Below, piece after piece: positions 56,595-64,000 of a stretch of 64,000 nt of DNA. The translations under genes and the position numbers were made by a program. How positions within the stretch are numbered: position 1 is the first letter of the stretch; every line of letters begins with the position of its first letter. Origin of the DNA: Gemmatimonadota bacterium (GTDB lineage Bacteria; Gemmatimonadota; Gemmatimonadetes; Gemmatimonadales; Gemmatimonadaceae). The stretch is from positions 62,001-126,000 of the forward strand of contig JAZKBK010000006.1 of the NCBI GenBank assembly GCA_040388625.1. The letters are read 5' to 3'. Below the pieces are notes generated by a model that did no database searches, was not told the DNA's origin, and saw only the letters and a list, made by a program, of their open reading frames with translations.

Positions 56595-57147
56595 TCCCGT
56601 TTTCTAAGTCTCGCTCGGCGGAAAGCACCAGCTCCACCACCGTGGCGATCACATTGGATCTTGCGGTATTGCCTGTCTCCACCGTCATCTCCGAACATCC
56701 CTCGTATGCCGCCTTGCGCGCATCGTAGATCGTGCGCATGGCTTCGTACGGGTCGCCGGATTTGAACAGTAACGGCCTTCGCCGGATTCCCCGTCCCATA
56801 CGACGAACAGCGGTCTCCGGTGCCACTCTAAGGTATATGATACGTCCCGCGCCGAGCAAATGTGCTGTGGCTTCGCTGTTGAGTACCCAGCCACCGCCCG
56901 GCGCGATCACCGATGGCGCCATGCGGGCAACCGCCGCGCTGGTCTCGGCTTCCGCCTTCCGAAAGACAGCCTCGCCGTCCTCCTCGAAGATCTTGCTTAC
57001 TGTCTTACCGAACGATCGTTCGATGTGGGTGTCGAGATCGATGAAGCCGCGCTTCAGCCGAGCTGCTACTCCTCGACCGACGGTGCTCTTGCCAACGCCG
57101 GGCAACCCGACGAGCACTACGTGCTTCACGTTCGCGTCAGCAGTCAC
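56587..57147 (-). CDS. aroK: Shikimate kinase
   Basis: 186 residues. P-loop GLPGVGKSTVG (14-24), shikimate-binding DLDTHIERSFGK, FRKAEAE, and the lid region GGGWVLN and RPLLF. Phosphorylates shikimate at O3. Its start overlaps the aroC stop as ATGA, so aroC-aroK are coupled enzymes of the same aromatic amino acid pathway. It is preceded by chorismate synthase, the last step of that pathway. Confidence 0.95.
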   Translation of the reverse strand: MTADANVKHVVLVGLPGVGKSTVGRGVAARLKRGFIDLDTHIERSFGKTVSKIFEEDGEAVFRKAEAETSAAVARMAPSVIAPGGGWVLNSEATAHLLGAGRIIYLRVAPETAVRRMGRGIRRRPLLFKSGDPYEAMRTIYDARKAAYEGCSEMTVETGNTARSNVIATVVELVLSAERDLENGND

Positions 57148-58367
57148 CCAGCGTCATGCCCTGTCACGTGGCCACCGTCGCGCTCAGCCAGATACAGTAG
57201 ATACCCCTCACGGTTCCGTCGGACCTCATTGAGGGAGTCGCCACCGAACTTTTCGAGCGCCGAGTCTGCCAGGATGAAGGCGGCCATCGCTTCCGCGATG
57301 ACTCCCATGGCCGGGACCGCTGTGACGTCGCTCCGCTCGACTGTGGATGCGGCGCTCTCGCGCGTAGTCATCTCGACCGAGCCAAGCGGCCGCATGAGCG
57401 TACTTATTGGTTTCATGGCCACGCGGAGCACGAGCGGCTCACCGGTAGTCATACCCCCTTCCAGGCCACCGGCGTTATTGCTGCGCCGGCTCAGCCTGCC
57501 GCGGGTGATCGCATCTTCAGAGGGATCGATCTCATCGTGAACGCGGGATCCGTGCAGCCGCGCCGCCTGAAATCCCATGCCGATCTCGACCCCCTTTACG
57601 GCCGGAATGGACATGAGGGCAGCGGCGAGCCGCCCGTCGAGCTTGCGATCCCATGAAACGTGCGATCCAAGACCGACCGGGAGGCCGGTCACTACCACCT
57701 CACAGATTCCACCCAGAGTGTCGCCGGATCGCTTGGCCTCGTCGATGAGCGCTACCATCCGTGATTCTGCATCACTGTCGAGCGTACGAAGTGGTGAGCT
57801 GTCGGCCGCCGTGTTGAGGTCGGCGGGCAGGTGTTCCGGCCGGCGCGCCACGACATCCCCCAGTTCGACCAGGTGGCTTCCGATTGTCACGTCCAGTTGT
57901 TTCAAGAACGTGCGGCAGACGGCGCCCGCTGCAACGCGCGCTGTGGTCTCGCGAGCAGAGGCGCGCTCGAGTATGTCTCGCGCGTCCGCGCGGTCGTATT
58001 TGAGCATTCCCGCGAGATCCGCGTGCCCAGGGCGCGGGCGCGTGACAGCCCGCTTCCGGAGACGGGAATCCGCCGACTCGTCCGGGAGTGGCGCCGGACT
58101 CATGATCTCCTGCCAGTTGCGCCAATCGTGGTTGCGGATGAGCATCGCGATCGGCGATCCGAGCGTCTCGCCAGCTCGCACGCCGCTCAGGATCTCCGCA
58201 CGGTCCGTTTCGATCTGCATTCTACGTCCGCGTCCATAACCCGCCTGCCGGCGTGCGAGCTGCGCGTCGACATCTTCGACGAGTAACGGGATGCCAGCAG
58301 GCATTCCTTCGAGAATCGATACGAGCGCAGCGCCGTGCGACTCGCCAGCGGTAGTAAAACGAAGCAT
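57144..58367 (-). CDS. aroC: Chorismate synthase
   Basis: 407 residues from ATG 58367 (MLRFTTAGESHG); the frame is open to 58805, but that part is a degenerate tandem repeat in DNA that is not coding-like. FTTAGESHGAALVSILEGMP, RRQAGYGRGRRM, RPRPGHADLAGMLKY and RASARETTARVAAGA are family signatures; GLEGGMTTGEPLVLRVAMKP closes the FMN site. It makes chorismate from EPSP using reduced FMN. First gene of the aroC-to-DUF983 run. Confidence 0.97.
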   Translation of the reverse strand: MLRFTTAGESHGAALVSILEGMPAGIPLLVEDVDAQLARRQAGYGRGRRMQIETDRAEILSGVRAGETLGSPIAMLIRNHDWRNWQEIMSPAPLPDESADSRLRKRAVTRPRPGHADLAGMLKYDRADARDILERASARETTARVAAGAVCRTFLKQLDVTIGSHLVELGDVVARRPEHLPADLNTAADSSPLRTLDSDAESRMVALIDEAKRSGDTLGGICEVVVTGLPVGLGSHVSWDRKLDGRLAAALMSIPAVKGVEIGMGFQAARLHGSRVHDEIDPSEDAITRGRLSRRSNNAGGLEGGMTTGEPLVLRVAMKPISTLMRPLGSVEMTTRESAASTVERSDVTAVPAMGVIAEAMAAFILADSALEKFGGDSLNEVRRNREGYLLYLAERDGGHVTGHDAG

Positions 58368-58557
58368 TTGGGACAATAATAAACCCGGGCGGGGGCGGTC
58401 CGGCAAACGATTTCCATCCGGTGGCGACAGAATACCGCGGTATCTCGGTCGAATGTGCCGGAGTGCCCGTGTCTCGGGCGTTGGCCGAGGCTCGGGTTTT
58501 GTCGCCAGGCGTAACAGTGGACGAAGTGGCTCGCGGGAATTGGCGACAGTGAGGTCA
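58368..58557. other. Gene-free upstream region of aroC (no clear motif)
   Basis: Start of the only gene-free stretch above 300 bases (58368-58962). Upstream of the aroC ATG the sequence shows no convincing -10/-35 pair that I can find, apart from an AATAATAAA tract at 58375-58383. The tandem repeat and terminator listed next fill most of the rest. A small inverted repeat (TTGAACC/GGTTCAA at 58743-58760) and another with CACGTGC/GCACGTG arms (58768-58791) lie after the repeat. Confidence 0.5.
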
Positions 58558-58744
58558 GTGGTAGGATTGGAATCAGCGGTGGCACTGGAGTCCGTGGTGG
58601 CACTGGGATCACTGGTGGGGCTGGAATCAGTTTGTTGCACTGGAATCAGCTTGTGGCGCTGGGAGCAGTTTGCGGCACTGGGATCCGTGGTGGCACTGGG
58701 ATCAGTTTGTGGCACTGGACTCACTAGTGGCACTGGCATGAGTT
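58558..58744. repeat. Degenerate tandem repeat, 18-19 bp units
   Basis: About ten units of consensus GTGGCACTGGGATCAGTT. Well-preserved units begin at 58579, 58597, 58615, 58634, 58653, 58672, 58690, 58709 and 58727; their lengths are 18 or 19 bases. The mixture of lengths breaks any reading frame between units, so this is not a protein repeat, although one frame happens to stay open. It lies upstream of aroC. Confidence 0.85.
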
Positions 58745-58900
58745 GAACCTCTGGGTTCAACCACCCCCACGTGCACCAGAGCTGGCACGTGCGACCAATC
58801 CACATGCAACCACGTCCGGCGTCGCATCAGCCGCAACCACGCTCTGCGTCGCATAGGCGCTGGCTGCACTCACCGTCCTCTCTACCGCACTTCAGCGAAA

Positions 58901-58933
58901 CAACAAAGCCCGGCTCATCGCCGGGCTTTGTTG
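58901..58933 (-). terminator. Rho-independent-type hairpin after the pilQ-linked lipoprotein gene
   Basis: CAACAAAGCCCGGC (58901-58914) pairs perfectly with GCCGGGCTTTGTTG (58920-58933) around TCATC. It lies 29 bases after the stop at 58963. The strand exit shows GTTTCGC, a short T run, so stop strength is moderate. Confidence 0.75.
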
Positions 58934-58962
58934 CTATCGATATGTTTCCTGCGCCACCGATC

Positions 58963-61509
58963 TTACGGGGGACAGCTGGCTCCGCCGAACAGCGTCGGAT
59001 CCACGTTCACGATCACGACTCCCTTCGCGGTCGCGCCAACAAGAATCAGCTGTCCGCTGGGCTGACGAACCGCTGATTTGATCGGTCCGATGATCGGATT
59101 CTTGATCGGGATCACTGCGATACGCTTGAAGTGATTGTTCTCGTACACCTCGATGGACGGTTCCGTCGAGGCCGCGAATGAATAGCACGACTTGAGTGGT
59201 GACGATGCCGTGATGCCGTTTCCGCTGTTGCGCGGATCGAAATCAAAGCCTGGATTGCCGGATGTCGCGGTCTGGAATGTCCCCTGGTGTCTAAGATCCT
59301 GATTGAAGAGATAGATCGAGTCCGCGCGAACTGCGGCGAGCGCGCCGTCGAAGTTGATGGCGACACCACCTACCCGAGCGAAGGTATTCGCCGTGAGATC
59401 GGCCACGCGCTCAGGAGGAGAAACTCCCAGGTCGACGACCGGTATCGGGATTTTGGTGACGGTGCCATTCGACAACGTGATCGTGGAATCCAGTCCGAAG
59501 GCTGCGTTGAATCCGATGACTCTGCTGCCCTGCACGGCGCCGCCCTCTCCGAGGATGGCGCGAGCGAAGTTCCCGGAGCTGCGCGCGAACGTCGTGTCGC
59601 GAAATCCAATCAGGGGCAGCTGGACAACGATCGAGTAGAACGTGGTATCCAGCTTCGTGATGGTATCGCCGGCAAATTTTGGCACGTGAGGTGTCGTCCC
59701 CAACGGCTGCTGGAAGGGTACGAGAACTGAATCAGAGCCGGCCGCACAGTTCTGGCCGTTTCTGTCGCAATTGACGCCGAACCGGTCGATCTCGAGGGAG
59801 TCCGCCGTTCCGGCGGTCTGACCCATCGCCTGCTCGAAGAAGAAATGCGAGCTCTTCGTGGTCAGGTTCTCGTAGCGCACCGTTCCCTCGTTGGCGAACG
59901 GTGCCGTCTGACCGGGTGTTGGCGTGGTCGAGTAAACGAGAATCACCTGGTCGCAGGTCGTCCCCGAAGGGAACGCTGACGCGGTGCGGCATGTGGGCGC
60001 CAGGTACTGCGGCCTGTCGCTGAAGTCGTACGGCGTCTTCTGCGAAATGTTCACGGGCGGGTTCGTGCCTGTGGCTGCTACGGTCTTCACCGTGAGCGCC
60101 CGAATGTGAGGCAGCGGATATCGATACACTTCCCGCCCTTCACTCGAGAACGGAATCGAGTGATCGACGAGGCTTACATATCCGATCGACGTACCACCGG
60201 AATTTGCGACGAGAAGCGTGTCGCCATAATCACCAGTGGACGGGTTGCGCGGCCATGGGGCGATGCCCCACGGACGCGATCCAACCGCGATCGGCGACTT
60301 GAAGCTGGAATCGGCGAGGTTGAAGACTTCCAGCTCGTTGCGATCGATGTTCGTGAGGTAGAGCTTGTCGTAACGTGGGTGATAGATCGCGTCCGCAATC
60401 GTGCCGCCGCTCGGTACCTGACGTGTCACGCCGGCCACGACGACAAGCGTATCTACGCGATCGACTCCACTGGCGAGCTTCGCGTAACCCTTCACGCCGC
60501 TGGCTGTTGTCGCGAATGCCTTGACGTACACGGTCGTCGGGAACGGTGGTACGATGCTGCTTGGAATCTTCAGATTGAACTTGCGCGGGAGCGACGTCAG
60601 GTGTCCGTCGGAAGTCGAATCTCCCTGCACCACGATGGGCCCGCCGATCGTCGCGCTGATCTCGAAGCCGATATCGGTTATGCCCGAACCGGTGGTGTCG
60701 GTCGCGGTCACGGAAAGTGTGTCGTTCACTTCCACACGCTTGTCGGATCCGAAGTTGACGAGTGCTGCCGCTTTCACTCCGGTCGCCGTCTTCACCTGCA
60801 AAGTGATGGGCGTACCAAGCCCACGGTTGCCGAGTGAGTCGCGGATGAATGGTGTCAGCGTCACCGCGCCAACGGCAGTCGACGGAGGAACCGGCATCGT
60901 CAGCTGCGTGGCTGTCGAGTCGCCGAGCGGACTCGAGAACGCGATGGAATCCGACGATGTAAAGGCGCCCGAAGTCTGGTAGCCAAGCCACTGAACCTTC
61001 ACCTTGCTGGTCCCGGTGATTCCAATGACTGTCGACTTGCCCACGATAGCGGTGGAACCGGTTACCGGTGCCGTAATCACAACATTGGCCGGCGCGAGAT
61101 TTCCTGTGCCCAGCTTGAGGGTGTCGGGCTTGGAGGCGTTTCCGGCTCCGTCATATGCGATTCCCACCAGGGTGACCGGCGTTCCGGCGGGAACGCTCCG
61201 CGGCACGGATAGCGAGAAGGCGAGGCTTGTGCTTGTCACAGCTGAGTGAAAGGCGGTATCGAATGCCGCTGTCACACCGCCCGTTGCGTCTATATGTACG
61301 CGTGCGATTCCAAGATTGTCGCCAACACTTGCCGAGAAGGATAGTACAGAATCCACACTGCTCGTCGCCTTCGCTAGAGCGATGGTCGGCACGGTGTGAT
61401 CGCTCGTTCCGTCCAGCGTCTGGTCGCTGCACGCGAGCGCGCCAAGGGCGAGGGCGCCGAGGGCGAGCACCGTGAATACCTCGACGGATTGCCTAATGTG
61501 CTTTGTCAT
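58963..61509 (-). CDS. Large surface lipoprotein of unknown function, coupled to pilQ
   Basis: About 848 residues from ATG 61509, one base after the pilQ TAA (GTG 61521 is also possible). A lipoprotein signal ends LGALALGALAC. The next ~280 residues look like repeated Ig/cadherin-like modules (e.g. SDHTVPTIALAKATSSVDSVLSFSASVGDN, shortened; VGIAYDGAGNASKPDTLKL). From ~360 there are propeller-like strands (ADAIYHPRYDKLYLTNIDRN, DYGDTLLVANSGG) reminiscent of YVTN/surface propellers. No named family is recognised. Linkage to pilPQ suggests a surface role with pili, but this is inference. Confidence 0.65.
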   Translation of the reverse strand: MTKHIRQSVEVFTVLALGALALGALACSDQTLDGTSDHTVPTIALAKATSSVDSVLSFSASVGDNLGIARVHIDATGGVTAAFDTAFHSAVTSTSLAFSLSVPRSVPAGTPVTLVGIAYDGAGNASKPDTLKLGTGNLAPANVVITAPVTGSTAIVGKSTVIGITGTSKVKVQWLGYQTSGAFTSSDSIAFSSPLGDSTATQLTMPVPPSTAVGAVTLTPFIRDSLGNRGLGTPITLQVKTATGVKAAALVNFGSDKRVEVNDTLSVTATDTTGSGITDIGFEISATIGGPIVVQGDSTSDGHLTSLPRKFNLKIPSSIVPPFPTTVYVKAFATTASGVKGYAKLASGVDRVDTLVVVAGVTRQVPSGGTIADAIYHPRYDKLYLTNIDRNELEVFNLADSSFKSPIAVGSRPWGIAPWPRNPSTGDYGDTLLVANSGGTSIGYVSLVDHSIPFSSEGREVYRYPLPHIRALTVKTVAATGTNPPVNISQKTPYDFSDRPQYLAPTCRTASAFPSGTTCDQVILVYSTTPTPGQTAPFANEGTVRYENLTTKSSHFFFEQAMGQTAGTADSLEIDRFGVNCDRNGQNCAAGSDSVLVPFQQPLGTTPHVPKFAGDTITKLDTTFYSIVVQLPLIGFRDTTFARSSGNFARAILGEGGAVQGSRVIGFNAAFGLDSTITLSNGTVTKIPIPVVDLGVSPPERVADLTANTFARVGGVAINFDGALAAVRADSIYLFNQDLRHQGTFQTATSGNPGFDFDPRNSGNGITASSPLKSCYSFAASTEPSIEVYENNHFKRIAVIPIKNPIIGPIKSAVRQPSGQLILVGATAKGVVIVNVDPTLFGGASCPP

Positions 61510-61510
61510 G

Positions 61511-63496
61511 TTACCGCTCACGAGTCGATCTCACGCGCTCACCGTCGTCGATGACGTGCGGCGTGATGAGAATGAGAAGGTCGCGCTTCTCTTCGGACTT
61601 CTGCGTAACGCCGAACAGCTTGCCAACCAGCGGAAGGTCGACGAGGACCGGAATGCCACTCTTGCTCTGCGTCACCTGCGTGACGGTGAGACCACCGATC
61701 ACGGCCGTTTCGCCGTCGTTCACGAGGAGCCGGTTATCCGCGCTCTGCTTGTTGAACACGTAGCCGATGTCGGATCCTGCGAGCTGCGCATCCGAGTTCT
61801 CGGCGTGAACGTCCAACAGCACCTGATGGTTGTTCGTGATGTGAGGTGTGACCTGGAGAATGATACCGACCGAGTGGAAGCTCACTGTCGCTTTCGGCTG
61901 AACCGCTCCGGCCGCGCCCGACTGTTGCGTGCTCAGGTCGAGCACGCGTACCGGGATATCCTGACCCACCTGAATGTTTGCCTGCCTGTTATCCACCGTC
62001 ACGATGCTCGGCTCCGCCTGCAGATCAGCGAGGCGTACTTCCTGAAGAGCGTCCAGGAAGCTCGTGAGCGAGAAGTGACCGAGCGCAGCGGAGTAGACGA
62101 GCTGCAAGGCCGGCGATGCTATGCGATTGTTCGCGTCCGCAATGCCGGACAGTGTGTTGCCGCCCAACGCGATCCTGTTCCCCGTAACGGGTGTGCCGCC
62201 GCCAAGTCCAATCGGTACGCCGTCGGCGTTCGTGATCGGTTTGAGCGTGGTCGGATCGATGCGCGGCGCGAGCGTGCTGAAGAACTGGTTCTGAGTGCCG
62301 AGGTCGTACGAGAGACCGAGATCCTCGATGTTCGTGCGATCGACGAACACAATCTTCGCCTTGATCGAGACCTGCGGCGTGCGGACGTCCAGTGCCTCGA
62401 CGTAATTGATGATGCCGGCGATGCGCGAAGGCGTCTCAGTCACTATCAGCGTGTTGGTCCCGGGGTTCGACGCAACCGCGCCACGCGTGATGCAGGTCTG
62501 GTTGCCGAAGCTGGTCGCGCTTCCGGCCGAGCCGGCTGCACTGGCCGGCCCGCCGGCGACGCAGTCCTTTGCGAGCAGCTTGGTAACGACAGGCACGAGC
62601 GAATCGGCCTTTGCGTAGTTGACGGGAATGAGCTGAGTAACCAACGGCTCGAATGCCTGACGGGCCTGTACGTTGGCGTAGCTGTCGACGGTGATGATTC
62701 CGGACGCAGGATCTTCCGAAGCCGCAAGGCCCTGTCCCTGCAGGATCGCGCGAAGTGCGACGTCCCACGGTTGGTTCCGGATCTCGGCTGTAACCGTTCC
62801 GGTAACGTCGCGGCCCGTAACGATCGTGCGCCCGGCAAACGTGGCAAAGGCGGCGATGACGTCGCGAATGTCGGCGTCCTGGTATGTGACGGTAATGCGG
62901 GGCTGCGTCGACTGCTGCACGCTCGGCAGATACGACGGCTGACTCACGACCGTCATCGTGGAGCGCGGCGGTGCGATCGACGGCGAAGCGTCATCGTTGG
63001 AGCGAGCATTTTCGTGCGCCACGTCGGCCGCGCGGCCGTCGAGGCCGGTCCATGAGGCGAAACCACCCGAGCCGCCGCTGATCGAGACGCGCACCTCGTT
63101 GTTGCCGCGCTGTACCTCGTACGGATGAGAGCCGTCCAGTTGCAGCACGACCCGAACGACCGTCGCCGAGAACTGTGACACGCGGACGTCTGTGATTCCG
63201 CCGCGTGCGACTTTATCGTATGCAGACGGTGTCTCGGACAGTGAGGCGCCCTTGATATCCACGACGACGCGGTAGGGGGCGTCGAGTGTGAAATCCTGGA
63301 TCTCGACCGGACTCTGAACGCCGATCACAACGTCAGCGTGGCCAGTCGCGGGGACGACGCTCACTCCAGTTACGGTCGGTGCAGCCGTCCTGGGACACAC
63401 ACCAGAACAGGCAGTGTATCCCTGTGACGCGGCAGGAGTGAGAGAATGGCCCGGCGCGATTGCAAACGCGGCGAGGGTGATCAGGGGCAACTTCAT
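61511..63496 (-). CDS. pilQ: Type IV pilus secretin PilQ
   Basis: 661 residues with a signal peptide (LPLITLAAFAIAPGHS). An AMIN-type domain (~40-140; DFTLDAPYRVVVDIKGA) that binds peptidoglycan, then a secretin/TonB N0 region (~205-260; VTYQDADIRDVIAAFATFAGR), an N1 region with a Cys-bearing insert, and the secretin barrel (~430-655) with ALQEVRLADLQAEPSIVTVDNRQA and PLVGKLFG. It forms the outer-membrane channel for the pilus. It overlaps pilP by 4 bases. Confidence 0.94.
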   Translation of the reverse strand: MKLPLITLAAFAIAPGHSLTPAASQGYTACSGVCPRTAAPTVTGVSVVPATGHADVVIGVQSPVEIQDFTLDAPYRVVVDIKGASLSETPSAYDKVARGGITDVRVSQFSATVVRVVLQLDGSHPYEVQRGNNEVRVSISGGSGGFASWTGLDGRAADVAHENARSNDDASPSIAPPRSTMTVVSQPSYLPSVQQSTQPRITVTYQDADIRDVIAAFATFAGRTIVTGRDVTGTVTAEIRNQPWDVALRAILQGQGLAASEDPASGIITVDSYANVQARQAFEPLVTQLIPVNYAKADSLVPVVTKLLAKDCVAGGPASAAGSAGSATSFGNQTCITRGAVASNPGTNTLIVTETPSRIAGIINYVEALDVRTPQVSIKAKIVFVDRTNIEDLGLSYDLGTQNQFFSTLAPRIDPTTLKPITNADGVPIGLGGGTPVTGNRIALGGNTLSGIADANNRIASPALQLVYSAALGHFSLTSFLDALQEVRLADLQAEPSIVTVDNRQANIQVGQDIPVRVLDLSTQQSGAAGAVQPKATVSFHSVGIILQVTPHITNNHQVLLDVHAENSDAQLAGSDIGYVFNKQSADNRLLVNDGETAVIGGLTVTQVTQSKSGIPVLVDLPLVGKLFGVTQKSEEKRDLLILITPHVIDDGERVRSTRER

Positions 63497-63981
63497 GGTG
63501 TCCTCTTTATTGTGGTATCACCGATCGCGAGCGTTTCCTGACGGCTGAATCCGAATTCCTCGAGCGCAAACGTGACGACCTTTGGATCGATTCTAACGAC
63601 GCGCATGCGGCCCAGTGCGGTGCCGACCTTGACGCGGTACTGCTCCTTCGTCCCGAGATCACGAAGCACGGCGACAGAATTCCGCCCAAGCGGATCGAAT
63701 GCGATCGTAGTCAGTCGCAGATCGGATAGCGTGGGCCGGATCTCGCTGCTCTTGACCAGCGAGACGAACGGATCGCGCCGGCCATCGGGATCGTATCGAA
63801 AGACTTCGCGATTGAACGTGACGGTGGCCGTGCTGTCGTGAGTGCCGGCGGAGTCTGCGACCTCGTCGACCTGGGCATGTGCATCACCCTTCACCAGGAG
63901 CAACAAGGCAATTGCCATCACCAACGTCGCTGCAATCGCGAGAGGATGGTTCACAACGCCGTTACGCTTTTGCGTCGTCAT
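63493..63981 (-). CDS. pilP: Type IV pilus assembly protein PilP-like
   Basis: 162 residues. One N-terminal membrane helix (LAIAATLVMAIALLLLV), no Cys lipobox that I can see. The core RRDPFVSLVKSSEI and LTTIAFDPLGRNSVAVLRDLGTKEQYRVKVGTALGR is the PilP C-terminal beta domain. It links the inner-membrane PilN/PilO to the PilQ secretin. GGAGACAAA precedes ATG 63981 and the upstream end of the operon (pilO etc.) is beyond the window. Confidence 0.9.
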   Translation of the reverse strand: MTTQKRNGVVNHPLAIAATLVMAIALLLLVKGDAHAQVDEVADSAGTHDSTATVTFNREVFRYDPDGRRDPFVSLVKSSEIRPTLSDLRLTTIAFDPLGRNSVAVLRDLGTKEQYRVKVGTALGRMRVVRIDPKVVTFALEEFGFSRQETLAIGDTTIKRTP

Positions 63982-64000
63982 TTTGTCTCCTTGCTCAGCA

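Noticed and set aside
58368-58805. Open extension of chorismate synthase into the tandem repeat
   Set aside because: Unit lengths alternate 18 and 19 bases, the predicted peptide is low-complexity, and the normal aroC N-terminus starts at ATG 58367.

Overview
The window looks like a 64 kb piece of the chromosome of a Gram-negative, G+C-rich bacterium. It has a SusC/SusD outer-membrane pair, a PilQ secretin and beta-barrel proteins. The combination of a BTAD/AAA (SARP-like) regulator, TTG/GTG starts, S9 peptidases and electron-transfer flavoprotein genes next to an EtfD-like Fe-S protein is what I would expect of Gemmatimonadota. That placement is inference and no rRNA gene is present to test it. 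Coding density is very high and most genes sit in long, translationally coupled runs on the minus strand.

Layout. 1-8.3 kb (minus): an S51 peptidase running off the left edge; an APC permease coupled to an NrnA-like phosphoesterase; and a run SH3 protein - degenerate L,D-transpeptidase paralogue - L,D-transpeptidase - YkvA - guaB. 8.4-15.0 kb (plus): gpmI, an outer-membrane protein, a BON protein, queD, a PBP4-type peptidase, moeA and a methyltransferase. 15.0-18.9 kb (minus): etfB-etfA-etfD. 19.0-23.4 kb: susC-susD. 23.6-26.9 kb: glutaryl-CoA dehydrogenase (a likely electron donor to the ETF), a metallophosphoesterase coupled to a SprT-like protein, and a secreted hypothetical. 27-31.6 kb: S9 peptidase, MFS transporter and sugar nucleotidyltransferase. 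31.7-35.1 kb (minus): atpZ-atpI-atpB-atpE-atpF-atpH plus a cupin, with no alpha, gamma, beta or epsilon subunits. 35.3-37.2 kb (plus): BsuPI-domain protein, esterase and DksA-like protein. 37.4-42.8 kb: a 1058-residue AAA regulator converging on an HD-GYP protein, then a hypothetical. 43.0-49.6 kb (minus): hslV-hslU-fabZ-like-argF-gcvT-moaB-sigma54 activator, almost all touching or overlapping. 49.6-50.8 kb (plus): a small membrane protein and a Crp/Fnr regulator. 50.9-58.4 kb (minus): aroC-aroK-smg-like-topA-trmFO-xer-DUF983. 58.4-58.96 kb: the only gene-free stretch above 300 bases, with an 18/19-bp tandem repeat and a terminator. 59-64 kb (minus): pilP-pilQ followed by a large lipoprotein.

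I found no CRISPR array, insertion sequence, prophage, toxin-antitoxin pair, tRNA or rRNA, and no clear new multi-gene defence-type system. The most interesting items are: an S51 peptidase fused to a beta-lactamase-like region that has lost its SxxK motif; a coupled active/inactive L,D-transpeptidase pair; a sigma54 activator with a non-phosphorylatable receiver; a long-armed stem-loop with the queD start codon in its loop; a family of palindromic repeats concentrated in the ATP synthase region; and an uncharacterised lipoprotein coupled to pilQ.
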